This document shows positions 50,817-61,716 of a stretch of DNA of 64,000 nt, in pieces. The notes under the pieces are model-generated. The model saw only the letters and a program-made list of their open reading frames with translations. It did not search any database and was not told the origin of the DNA. Position numbers and translations under genes: made by a program. Source of the DNA: Quillaja saponaria. Lineage: Eukaryota > Streptophyta > Magnoliopsida > Fabales > Quillajaceae. Position 1 is the stretch's first letter; every line of letters begins with the position of its first letter. The stretch is from contig CM055607.1 in the NCBI GenBank assembly GCA_029379385.1, forward strand, positions 3,782,001-3,846,000. Reading direction: 5' to 3'.

Positions 50817-51640
50817 AAATGATGTATTAGTGTAATGTTCTGATTTAGTCCATATGTTTGAATTTGAAAATTTGACAGTGTGCTGATTACAAAACTAAAA
50901 ATTGGTTTCATTTATTGGAGAATTAAAATGCTTGGATTGCGGAATGTTGTTGGATTCTTTAAAGAATAGATCTTTAAGACCCCTACCCATGTGATGTTGA
51001 TGTTTACTTACCTCTTCTTTTTGGACTAAAAATTCAAGTGGATTTGTACTCACGTTAACTTTTTTTGGAAGATGAAGAATATATACAGACAATGGGTGTT
51101 ACGTTAACTTCTTTTTGGAAGATGAAGAATATATACAGAAAATGAGTGTTTGGAAGAAATGGGTAGGTTTTGATCAACTGTAGTTCCTTACCTTGATGGG
51201 TTTGTTGGACTTTATTAATGTGAGTTTACCTTGATGAGTTATTGGACTTTATTAATAGAGTTTGCTTGCTCAAAAAGTAACCTCTTGGAAAATAAGGAAA
51301 AAAATGAATAATGAATGAGTGAGGATTATTTTTGGAAAGTGGACCTTAAATGAGGTATTAGTTTAATGTTCTGATTTAGTTCATACGTTTAAATTGAAAA
51401 TTTGACAGTATGCTGATTACAAAACTAAAAATTGGTTTCATTTATTGGAGAATTAAAGTGCTTGGATTGCGGAATTACTGTTGGATTCTTTAAAAAATGA
51501 ATCTTAAGCCCCTACCATGTGGGTGTTCACTTGACCTCTTCTTTTTGAACTAAAAATTCATGTGGATTTGTAATCAGGTCAACTTTTTTTAGGAATGATT
51601 AAGAATATATATAGAAAATGAGTGTTTGTAAGAAATGGCT
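50817..51640. repeat. Tandem repeat of about 530 bp period downstream of the left phytocyanin copy
   Basis: Block 50817-51150 recurs, diverged by roughly a tenth by eye, at 51348-51640. Shared strings include TGTTCTGATTTAGT, GCTGATTACAAAACTAAAAA and GGTTTCATTTATTGGAGAAT. Inside the first block, a 48-bp unit (ACGTTAACTT..GGAAGATGAAGAATATATAC) is itself repeated at about 51052-51099 and 51100-51147. Confidence 0.85.
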
Positions 51641-53574
51641 GGTTTTGATCAACTGATCCATTCAAATAGAGTTGAAAATTCAAAGCCCCAGAAAAAAGTC
51701 CAAATGAGAGGATATTTAGGTTTGGTCTGCTAATGTATTGACTTTTTGAGAGGTGATGTATTTTTTTGGTTTTCTTAGAGTTGTGTTTAAAAGGTTTCAA
51801 CAGTAATATTTGATAAAACATTGTAAAAACTGTTCTCAAAGTGTATAACCTACAAAAATAGGTTTAGTTTGATAATATTATGACTTTTTATTTAAAAATT
51901 AAAGTTATATTAGACTTTTAAATTTTTGAGAGTAGAAATCAATTTTAAAAATTCAGAGCAAAAACATCTAGGTTATTTTTCTACCAAACATAAAAAATTA
52001 ATTTATAATTTTTATAAACATAAGCACCATTCCAAAAAATATTACCCAACCAATCCCTAGTTTTTTGGGGTAATTGGGCTGTATTAATAGGATTTTGCTT
52101 GCCAAAAAAGGTAACTTTTTTCACTCTTCCAGTTATAAAGTTAACTATACGTTGCAAGAGGAAATAATTTCTCTTTTTGGCCCCATCTATTACTAGACGA
52201 TGAAGGAAGTTAAGTTTTAATACAAAAAAAGAAATACCTTTCAATTTAAACAATCAACAATACTACACAAAATATCATTACCTATTATATCTAAAATCAT
52301 TTCTAATAATGTTATTATTTGGCTTGGTTTTTAAAACAGTTTTTAGGTTTAAGTTTTTTTATAAAATTGTTTGATAATAGAGATTTTATTTTTTAAGATT
52401 TACGGAATAGTATTTTTAGGCTTTTACATTTCTAAAAGCTGAAATTAAAAAAAAAATTCAAATAGAAAATAAGGAAAGCTCAAATAAATTTCAATAATTA
52501 TTTTATTTAGACAAATATAACTATAATATTTGTCAAAATAGTCTTTCTAGTAATTTTAATACACAATATATTTTTTTTAAAACTAAAATAAAATAATTTT
52601 TCATATCTCATAGTGCTTTACGTTAACTTATCTAAATATTTTTTAATTTTTTATACTACATTTTTAAACAGATTTACTTGAAAATAATTTTACACGCAGT
52701 TTGACTAAACAAATCTAAATAGATATCATTTTAGAGTTTACAGCTTATTTCATAATATATTTTGTTAGTATAACATTTAAATTTAGGTAGAATGAGGCTT
52801 TTTTATTTTTATTGGAGATAGCTTCATTTCAACAAATCACATTATAGAGCAATGCAATTTATTCAAATAAATATATAATTATCTATAGATATTAGAGTAT
52901 CTAAAATTTATTTCAATAATTTTGAAAACATTGTAGGTGATTTATTTCTTGATATAATAATGGAGTATATAAAAATATCTATAGATATTTTTTGAAATGA
53001 ATATAAAAATATTTATTGAGGTACTCAACTTTCTTTTTTATATTATTTGAGTCACTTCACAAAAAACTGGTAGGCATGAGTATAGACACTGAAAAATGGT
53101 GATATGTTAATTTTTTACACGTTCTAATTTTTTCATATATCATTTCAAATTTTATTTTCATAGTTACTTTCTCAAAATTCTTAGAATTCATTATTAGTAA
53201 GTATCAAATAACTGTATTCTTTTATATTTTATTATTATTTTACCTTTATTTTTTTATTTTACAAAATCTTTAAAATACATATTGCATAATATTAATGACA
53301 TGGAAACAGTCAAAGTATAAACACTTTTCAAGAAATTATATTAATTATTATAAATATTTTATAAGGGTGAGCTCTCTTGTCCATCTTTGCCCTGGCATGA
53401 TTAACTTAAACCAATCACTTAATCTAGTATGTTAAGGCTTCCTTTGGCAAATAAGAAAATCGAATAAGATATTTTTTATCTTTTTTGGTCTAATTAATTG
53501 TTTGATGCATGTCATTGGATATAACAAAATAATCCGAAGTGGGGTTTAATGATGTTAAACATGATTTGATATTT

Positions 53575-53815
53575 AAAATCTCACAACTCGATATATGAAT
53601 TCGAATTCGATTTAATTATTCGAATTTGAAGTCAATTTGAATATCAAATCAAATATTATATCATTTGAATATGATTTGAATTTTAATTTAAACTCTAAAA
53701 AGTATTTTTATTTGATTTGAATTCATATGAATTCAAATTGAAATTGACTTCAAATTTGAATAATTAAATCAAATTCGAATTTAAATATCAAATTGTGTGA
53801 TTTGAATTTTAACCT
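53575..53815. repeat. AT-rich foldback (inverted repeat, arms about 70 bp)
   Basis: Left arm about 53575-53642 and right arm about 53740-53815 are imperfect reverse complements. For example ATTCGAATTTGAAGTCAATT on the left pairs with AATTGACTTCAAATTTGAAT on the right. The loop is about 100 bp and also full of TTTGAAT motifs. It is missing from the matching place in the left duplicate, so it was gained after the duplication or lost from the left. It could be a small MITE-like element; no target duplication was identified. Confidence 0.75.
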
Positions 53816-54288
53816 GACTAATTTTATTATTTATCTTATCTTATTATATCTGTGTGATCAAACACAGTCTAATTAGTTACTAATGACATAAAAGGTTTAT
53901 AGATATATGATAATGTTTGCTTATTATTATAAAAATTAATTTATAATTGTGTTAACAATATTAAACAAGATAAAAGCCTTAATTTAATACATTCCATGAA
54001 AAATTTTACACCAAAATTAAAATGATAATACATGAAGAAGTTTATAGTAATAACATGAACACATTTTTTATTATAACCTCTTCTTTTTCTAAAAAAAAAT
54101 TAATTAAAATTGGTATAATAAAAAAATGCACCTATTTTTAATTTTAGCAAAAAACAAAAAGAAAAAAAAAAAAAAAAACTACATGGCACCAACAACTAAT
54201 CCCAAAAGGTCAAACAGAACTTCTTTAGACAGGGTGTGGTTGAAACTTGAAAGGGAGAGAGAGCTGTGGCCTGTAATAAAGCACAGCA

Positions 54289-56507
54289 ATGGAGGGGATG
54301 AGAGAAGGAATTCTGTCAAGTTCATCGGCCATGGTGTTTCTGGTGCTATGTGCACCGTGCTGTTGATGTTGCCCGAGGCCTCAGCCACTCGGTATATTGT
54401 AGGAGCTAACAAGGGTTGGACCACAAATGTCAACTACACAATATGGGCTAAGGATAAGCACTTCTACAATGGTGACTGGCTCTGTAAGTTCCCTCTCTCT
54501 CTTTCTCTGCTCAAATTGAAGCTAAAATTAATTTGAGCTGAACTCTAAGTCTAACTGCTGCCTTTTCTTGGTAAAACTGAGAAAGGGTGTTATTTTTAAA
54601 CAAAAAGCTCAAATGAGAAATTCTAAAAACATAATTGAAAGACGTTAAAATTTGGGTTTCAACTCCCGGTTTTTACTACTATCTTTTGATCAAAGTCAAA
54701 ACGGGTGTTGAACACCCAGCTTTTGTCCAAATATAAAACCGGGTGTTCAAGGCTCAATTTTTAGATATACCCTTATACAATTTTTCAAAACCTCCCATTT
54801 GAGCATTATGTTTAAAAATTAACACCCTTTGAGCAGTTTTTCCCCTTTTCTTATGCCCTTTACTCCGAGTAAATTATAGTTAATAAACATTACTTTCAGC
54901 TCAACATTGAGGCTATGTTAGTTAGATCTGAGCAAGGTCATGCATGGATGAGTTAACAGATTCAGAATACTATCTTTTTCTTTGTTGGGTGCTGCTTGAT
55001 TTGCCTACTCTTTTACCAAGTGGATCAAGATCAGAATCTCTGGAGCTTTGTATGTTAGTTCAATAATTTTTGAAAACTTATATGGAAATTCAACTTCTGC
55101 TCAGAAATTTAATTAGGGTTAGGCAAGCTTGTGAAAGCTTACTCCTTTTATGCTTGTTAGCTTAGTCAATTAGCCTTTTCAGCCTAAAAATGCTAAATGG
55201 TATTACTTTCCCGCTCTAGTAGATTCATAAAGAAAAATACATTTTTGGATTCGTAATTGTTCATAGACTTATTGGTTCAGATCAAGTAGTTTGCTTTTCT
55301 ACTGTCTTCCTTTACTTTGTGGAACATTGAATCGGTCTTCTCTTTGAGAACTCCTGAAGGGCAAAGCTTTACAATTTCAAGCTGTTCATAGCTACTTTAT
55401 GTATGAATGCTAGCCAGTTTCATTCGTCTTCAATCTGGTTTGCTGTTCCTATGAGTACCAATATGCCATAGTTATCCTTTTGGAGTCGCCATACTCCACC
55501 CAGTAAGTCATCGATTTCTTCAATTTGGTCACTTTTACCAACTAATCAGTTGGGCATATTGTAGTAGGCTAAAAAAGTTTGACCCTGTGGCGGAGCAAAC
55601 AGTCTAAGGCTGGAAAGTGGACACTATCACATTTAGAACAAGCACATGAAATGTCGAATCTATAGATTCAGAATCATTTTCTAGGATCAGTTTGTGACAA
55701 TAAAAAACATGTCAGCCAAGTTAATTTCTTTCAATTGTACCTGTAGTCAGTGCTAATAGTTTCAAGTTTCGGTTGATTTCTTTCTTTATGCTTTTGGTTT
55801 AGAAAATAGAGTAGAATCACTGCTTCAAGCATGGTGATGACAATGCCACTTGCAAATATCAGTCATCTCATATTCGATTAATTTATTGAATGGTAGCGTA
55901 GTGACAATTGGTCTGATTGCCATTTGTAACCGTTATGCGCTGTTAAATCGTTGTGCTAGTCATATACATTTCTTTCAAATGTTTAAAAGTTGATTGTTCT
56001 ACTTTTTCTAAGCTGTTGGTAATAATGCTGTTATTGTCCACAGTTTTTGTGTATGACAGGCACCAGATGAATGTGCTTGAGGTGAGTAAGACAGACTATG
56101 AGACGTGTAGTGCTGATCATCCCCTTCACAATTGGACTACTGGGGCAGGAAGAGATGTGGCTCCTTTGAATGTGACCCGGCATCACTATTTCATTAGTGG
56201 CAAAGGATTCTGCTATGGTGGCATGAAATTAGCTATTCCTGTCGAAAATCTACCATCACAACCTTCATCTTCCCCTGTCAAAAAGGAAGCTCCAAGTCTA
56301 AACTCCAGAAACCAGATTCTTCTGTTTCGAGTTGTTTCTGCCATTGGTGAAGCATGGTATGCATTTCTCCGCTTGGTAAAAAAAAATACCCGTTTGATCT
56401 TTGAAATCCAATATTTTCTTGAGGATACCCAGACTGTCACCAGAAATTCTGGAAGGCAATTTTCTTTATGTGTGAATTTATTTAGGCCAACACCTGGATT
56501 GTATTAA
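54289..56507 (+). pseudogene. Early-nodulin/lamin-like phytocyanin, right copy, signal-peptide frameshift
   Basis: Duplicate of the gene at 48746. Exons 54289-54483 and 56044-56507. Exon 1 is 195 bases against 196 in the left copy: a T is missing in GTGCTATGTGC (left copy GTGCTATTGTGC), so translation from ATG 54289 stops within the signal peptide. An upstream ATG (54126) reaches the mature part in frame but through a basic, non-signal sequence. Exon 2 is open: FVYDRHQMNVLEVSKTDYET, HYFISGKGFCYGGMKLAIPV, then ENLPSQPSSSPVKKE. The 3' end differs from the left copy by an A-rich insertion (GTAAAAAAAAATACC), which removes the stop used there and adds about 30 residues before 56507. Copper ligands are absent, as in the left copy. 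Either a decaying duplicate or a sequence with one missed base. Confidence 0.75.
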
Positions 56508-58368
56508 TAACTCATTAGATTTTTATTTTCTTGTTGATAAGTCCTCAAGATAATTTTCTTATTTTACTTATTTCTTGTAATAATTTTAAATTTTCAGTTT
56601 TATCCTAGTCTTTCACAAAGATATATGCTACCAACAATTTATCATCTCTCTATATTTAAAATAGGGGAATCTTAATCTACATTTCTCTTGAAAGAGTGGA
56701 CATTAACAACTTATATTGCTATATGTTAGGATTTTTATTTAAAGTATAATTTATAAAAATGATCAGTGTAGATCAAGTAGGAAAATAATGTGAGTTTTTA
56801 ATTATATAGTGAATTAATATTACAAAAATATAATATTTACAAAAAAAAGAAAAAAAAAAAACAGACATTAAGACAACCATCAACAGATGACAAGAAATTA
56901 AGAAGAAAACCTCTTTGCAGAAGGGAAAAAAAAAAAAAAAAAAAAACTGAAGTGAAGTGAAAATTATGTACACAACCCAATTAGATCCATTTTTTTTTAT
57001 ACTAGCTAGTATGTATTACATTTTACATATTTCAAGATTTAAAAGCTTCAAATCTTGATTGACATAAACAACATCATTTGATATCTTCTTAATTTGTACA
57101 AAATTATGTTCTTCTTATAATCTTAATGGAGAAAAAAAAATAAAATTGATCAATGTCAATTTATCTTCCTTTAAATTATAAAATATATTATTATTTGAAA
57201 CTTAAATTGAAGTTTAAAAGAAACATAACTCTACCTAAAAATTATCTTTAATTGCTTATTTATTAAAGTATAAGTTTATATATATATATATATATATATA
57301 TAAAGTTTTAGTTAAAAGGGATATTCAGTCGTATGTCGTTACTAAGAATTCAATTAGAACAAATAAAAAATAATAATTAAGGTCATTAATTTCTAGATAT
57401 ATTGAACAATATAACTAATAGATAATGATTTATTCTATATTAAATTTATTTATATTTATTTTTTTGCTTTGTTGGAAAGTCACTCATCAATTAAGTTTTG
57501 TTTATTTTGAAAATATAGTGTCTAGCTAGTAAATAATATAAAACTACAAAATTAACAAGAGACGTGTATTGTTCTATGAAAAATAGAGGTAGTTATGATA
57601 TAATAATAATTTCTTAATGATTAACCTAGAAACAATTGCAAGAAAAATCATTTTCAAAAAATTTGGCTTTGTAGTCATGTGAGGTAAGGATTTGATAATG
57701 TATATTTGAGAAAGAAAAGGGTAAAATTGAATATTAAGAAAAGCAAGAACATAATAATACTCAACTCAATTAAGTTTTAAATTCTAAACTAGATGAAGAT
57801 TATATGAATAATTTTTTTCATTTCTTTAATTCAATACATCATTTTTAATAATGTCTAGAGCATCCTTCTCAATGACTGTCTCTTAAATAAGTTTCGATCT
57901 CCCTCTATCACGTCCAACAACTTCTACATGCACCAAGTAATATTTCCTAACTATAGCGTCTATTGGTCGATATTAAATATGTCCAACTAACATAATCAAT
58001 TTTTCTTTATTTATTTTTTGATAGGTGCTATATCTATATTCTTACAGATTTTTTCATTTTATATTCTATCACTTTTTTATATATTTAGCCATTCACCACA
58101 ATATTTATGTTTTAGCTATTTCTATCTTATCGTTGTCTTATAAGATTTTTCTCCTAATGCAAGAACATGAATAATAATAAAATATTGTAAGAACTTCTAG
58201 ATAAAAGAAAAAAGTTAAAAGTCATAAATGAGTGTGGGCTGGTGCTTGAATAACAATTAAACTATTCTACTCAGATTATCCTCTCCTATCCCTCACGATA
58301 TATCTATACATTAAACACGTGACCTTATACCTTATAATTTATTATGTGCAGAAACTTTCGCATCACAA
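56508..58368. other. AT-rich stretch of the right duplicate
   Basis: Probable 3' UTR of the right phytocyanin copy, then AT-rich DNA with A runs (56838-56860, 56926-56946) and a (TA)n microsatellite at about 57277-57302. No gene seen and no counterpart recognised in the left copy. Confidence 0.45.
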
Positions 58369-58563
58369 TGTCACGGTCTTGGGAATTCCAACGCTCCCGT
58401 GCGGCACTTAGTCACTCAAGACCCGTGCAAGAATGCTAAGTCAGCCTAACTCGAATTCAAGTGAGAAGGAAAGCACACAAGAGAATCGTAAGAAAAGAAC
58501 TTCTTTATTGAATGCTTGAATTGCTTACAATTTCTGGATGCCTTCCAAATGAAGTTCCTAGGC

Positions 58564-58572
58564 CTATTTATA
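58564..58572 (-). promoter_or_regulatory. TATA box of the solo LTR
   Basis: TATAAATAG on the minus strand, 170 bp downstream of the heat-shock array and 55 bp upstream of AATAAA. This is the spacing expected across an LTR U3-R boundary. Transcription would start near 58540 and run toward lower coordinates. Confidence 0.7.
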
Positions 58573-58740
58573 CTATTCCACCTCCTCAACCGACGGTGGA
58601 GATTGATTACATCCAACGGCTTATAATAGCCATCTAGAACTCTCCTACAAAATATCTAGATATTTATTCAATTTCAAGAAGTATCTAGACCTCCTAGAAT
58701 TATGTACATTATTCTAGAGCATTCCACACCTTTTTGAACC

Positions 58741-58950
58741 TTCCAGGATCTTCTAGGATGTTCTACAACCTTGTAGAACCTTCTAGAATGTTCTAGAGTC
58801 TTCCACATCCTTCTGGACCCTTCCAGAACCTTCTTGAATCTTCTAGAACCTTCTTGAATCTTCTAGAACCTTCTAGAACCTTCTAGTACCTTCTGGAACC
58901 TTCTAGAACCTCCTGGATTCTTCTAGGATGCTCCACGAACTTGTACGAAT
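58741..58950. promoter_or_regulatory. Array of about 21 decameric heat-shock elements
   Basis: A 10-bp tandem repeat with consensus TTCTAGAACC. Each unit supplies TTCnnGAAnn, so the array is a string of alternating HSF pentamers. Nine units keep both TTC and GAA exactly (58781, 58821, 58831, 58841, 58851, 58861, 58871, 58891, 58901), and six of them are consecutive (58821-58878), twelve pentamers in a row. HSF trimers need three pentamers. The element is palindromic, so strand does not matter for binding. Confidence 0.88.
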
Positions 58951-59019
58951 GCACCACACAAACCTCCCAATCATTGCCTAAGTGGCGCCATGTAGGCACC
59001 GATTCAGCGGGATGTGACA

Positions 59020-59749
59020 ACAATCCCTGCGCGTGTTTTGATCAACCGATCCTTTCATGCCCTTCAAAAAAGCCGACTGAGGAAATGCTTAATTCCTTAT
59101 CTTCGTGGGTAATAGAGCTCTATAAATGCGAGTTTGCTTGCTCAAAAAGACAACCTCTCTCACTCTTAAGAGTTATAAACTTAACTACAGGTTGGACACA
59201 GGAAATAATTCTCTCTCTCTTTTTTTTTTTTTTTGGGTACACCAGAGTCCAAAAGAAATAAAACTACTACATGCTTCCTATGCCATCCATCATTATAGAC
59301 TAAAATTGACCTAAAATTATTGTCAAATTTTTCATTCTCTTCTTTTGGCCCCTTCTATTACTCTAGATGATGAAGGAAGTTAAGTTTTAATACCAAGAAA
59401 ATACCTTTTAATTCAAACAATTATCAATATTATACCAAATATCATTACCTATTATATCTCAAACCATTTCTAATAGTATAGATATTATTTCATTTGCACC
59501 TTATTTAGTAATATATTTCTATATTATAACATTTAAATTCATATAGAGTGTATATGCTTTTTCTTTTTTTTAATGAAGATAGTTTCATTTCGACAAATTA
59601 CAATATAGAGCAATGCAAGTTATTCAAAAATACATATATAATATTTATAGATATAGATATTAGAGTATCTGAATTTTATTTCAATAGTTTTTAAATTTTT
59701 TACAAATATTCTTATAATTTATAAAAACAAATTTAATTTCGTTCAAAAC
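59020..59749. other. End of the right duplicate up to the helicase pseudogene
   Basis: Contains sequence shared with the region downstream of the left phytocyanin gene (for example GTTTGCTTGCTCAAAAAG near 51262 and 59132). There is a CT/T-rich tract at 59206-59234. No gene seen. Confidence 0.5.
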
Positions 59750-61716
59750 CCAGCGATTCTACCACCGATTCTACCACCGTCCTTCCAATTCTACCACCGA
59801 TTCTGATCGCCGCAACCGTGACAGAGAAGGCGCCCGCGAAGGCGATAGGGATAGGGATCGCTGTGCCCGTGATAGAGAACGAGAACGCGAGCGCGATGCA
59901 GAGCGGCGGAACTGGAAGAGGGAGCGTGAAGAGGAAGAAGATAGGGGTCGTGAGCGTGGTCACTTGGAGAAACTAGCTGACAGAGAGCGTGAGAAGGAGC
60001 TGGAGGCTATCAAAGAGCAGTATATTGGATCCAAGATACCCAAGAAGCGGGTCATTAAACCCAGCGAGAACTTCCGCTTCTCGGGAAAACACTGAGGATA
60101 CTTCTCTGGATATGAACACTCTCTACCAAAACCCTCACGAGGCTCAACTTCTCTTTGGGCGAGGCTTCTGTGCCGGCATGGATCGCCGTGAGCAGAAGAA
60201 GCTCGCAGCTAAGAACGAGAAGGAGATGCGTGAGGAGATTTGCAACAATAGTGGCGTTGAGGAGAAGCCCGAGGAAGCTGCCGCACAACACCTGAAAGAG
60301 GCGGCCGCCAATCTTTATGATACTTTCGACATGAGGATTGATCGCCATTGGAGTGACAAGAAGCTCGAGGAGATGACAGAGAGGGATTGGCGTATTTTCA
60401 GGGAGAACTTCAATATTTCCTACAATGGTTCCAAAATTCCACGCCCAATTCGGAGTTGGTCCGAGAGTAAGTTGAGTAAGGAGATAATGATGGCTGTGGC
60501 GAAGGCTGGGTACCAGACCCCTTCTCCTATTCAGATGGCCGCCATTCCTCTTGGCCTTCAGCAGCGAGATGTCATTGGCGTTGCCTGAGACAGGTTCAGG
60601 TAAGACTGCTGCTTTTGTTCTTCCTATGTTGACTTACATCACGAGGCTTCCTCCAATGACCGAAGAGAATGAAGCCGAGGGCCCCTATGCTGTTGTAATG
60701 GCACCTACACGTGAGCTTGCATAACAGATTGAGGATGAGACTGTCAAGTTTGCCCAATATCTTGGTATTTTAGTGGTTTCCATTGTTGGTGGGCAGTAAA
60801 TTGAGGAGCAAGGGTTTAAGATTAGACAGGGATGTGAAATTGTGATTGCCACTCCAGGTCGTTTGATTGATTGCCTGGAGAGGCGATATACTGTTCTGAA
60901 TCAGTGCAATTATGTTGTTCTTGATGAGGCTGACCGGATGATAGATATGGGGTTTGAACCACTGGTAATGGGGGTCTTGGACGCCATGCCTTCCAGCAAT
61001 TTAAAACCAGAAAATGAAGATGAAGAGCTTTATGAGAAGAGATTTACAGAACCACTTACATGTTCAGTGCCACAATTCCCCCAGCTGTGGACCGTCTTGC
61101 AAGGAAGTACCTAAGGAACCCCATTGTTGTAACCATTGGAACGGCTGGAAAGGCAACTGACTTGATCAGCCAGCATGTGATCGTGATGAAAGAATCTGAG
61201 AAACTATATAGGTTACAGAGGTTGCTTGATGAACTTAGTGACAAGACAATGATTGTGTTTGTTCAGACTAGGAAGAATGTAGACACACTTGCCAATAATT
61301 TGGATAAGGCTGGGTATAGTGTGACAACATTGCATGGTGGCAAGTCACAAGAACAGAGGGAGATTAGCCTTGAAGGATTTAGGACCAAGAGATATAATGT
61401 CCTTGTTGCAACTGATGTAGCGGGGCGTGGTATTGACATACCAGATGTGGCCCATGTCATAAACCATGATATGCCCAAGAATATAGAAATGTACACACAT
61501 CGAATCTGACGTACTGGTCGTGCAGGGAAGACTGGTGTGGCAACTACATTCCTGACACTCCATGATACTGATGTCTTTTACAATCTCAAGCAGATGCTTA
61601 TTCACAGTAATAGTTCTGTGCCTCCTGAACTGGCAAGGCACGAGGCCTCAAAATTCAAACCAGGATCTATTCCTGATAGACAACCCAGACAAAATGAAAC
61701 TCTTTATGCTCATTGA
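59750..61716 (+). pseudogene. RH21: Processed pseudogene of DEAD-box helicase RH21 (PRP28)
   Basis: Retrocopy of the U5-snRNP helicase gene RH21/PRP28, truncated at the 5' end and without introns. The match runs from the RD/RE-rich N-terminal part ([23 protein letters not shown]) through [54 protein letters not shown], the Walker region, [22 protein letters not shown] (DEAD at 60923-60934), [34 protein letters not shown], to LYAH and the stop at 61716. Disabling changes: a deletion near 60084 (after RFS), an extra C making TGA at 60586 just before motif I, CAA to TAA at 60722, a TAA at 60797 in place of Ser, a frameshift near 61050 and GGA to TGA at 61507 in motif VI. It cannot make a helicase. 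Confidence 0.93.

Larger units (their letters stand above)
47764..52935. repeat. Segmental duplication, left copy
   Basis: Similarity to 53297-59697 can be followed by eye from upstream (CAGTCAAAGCATAAACAC at 47773 and CAGTCAAAGTATAAACAC near 53310), through both exons and the whole intron of the phytocyanin gene, to downstream blocks (GATGAAGGAAGTTAAGTTTT near 52200 and 59370; TAGAGCAATGCAA near 52843 and 59605). Boundaries are approximate. Confidence 0.85.
58369..59019 (-). mobile_element. Solo LTR of an unclassified retrotransposon, with heat-shock elements
   Basis: A 651-bp unit with inverted termini TGTCAC..GTGACA (TG..CA) flanked on both sides by ACAA (58365-58368 and 59020-59023), a plausible 4-bp target-site duplication. 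No second LTR, primer-binding site or gag/pol lies nearby, so it is a solo LTR. Orientation comes from the order of signals on the minus strand: a U3-like part with a dense TTCnnGAA array (58950-58741) and one more site (TTCAAGAA, 58673-58680), TATAAATAG (58572-58564), then AATAAA (58509-58504), then a U5-like end. It is absent from the left duplicate. The superfamily cannot be told from an LTR alone. Confidence 0.82.
53297..59697. repeat. Segmental duplication, right copy
   Basis: Partner of 47764-52935. It is about 1.2 kb longer because it gained an AT-rich foldback (near 53575-53815), a unique AT-rich stretch (56510-58368) and a solo LTR (58369-59019). The RH21 processed pseudogene begins about 50 bp beyond the end of the similarity. 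Confidence 0.82.

Noticed and set aside
54126..54536. 136-codon frame as the true N-terminus of the right phytocyanin copy
   Set aside because: It starts in a poly(A)-rich stretch, gives a basic non-signal N-terminus, and reaches the mature part only because of the missing base.
58369..59019. End of a complete LTR retrotransposon
   Set aside because: No second LTR, primer-binding site, polypurine tract or gag/pol frames on either side, and the same ACAA flanks both ends, so a solo LTR fits better.
60842..61509. Two helicase open frames (90 and 149 codons) as small functional genes
   Set aside because: They are pieces of the RH21 retrocopy between its stops and frameshifts, with motif VI broken by a stop.
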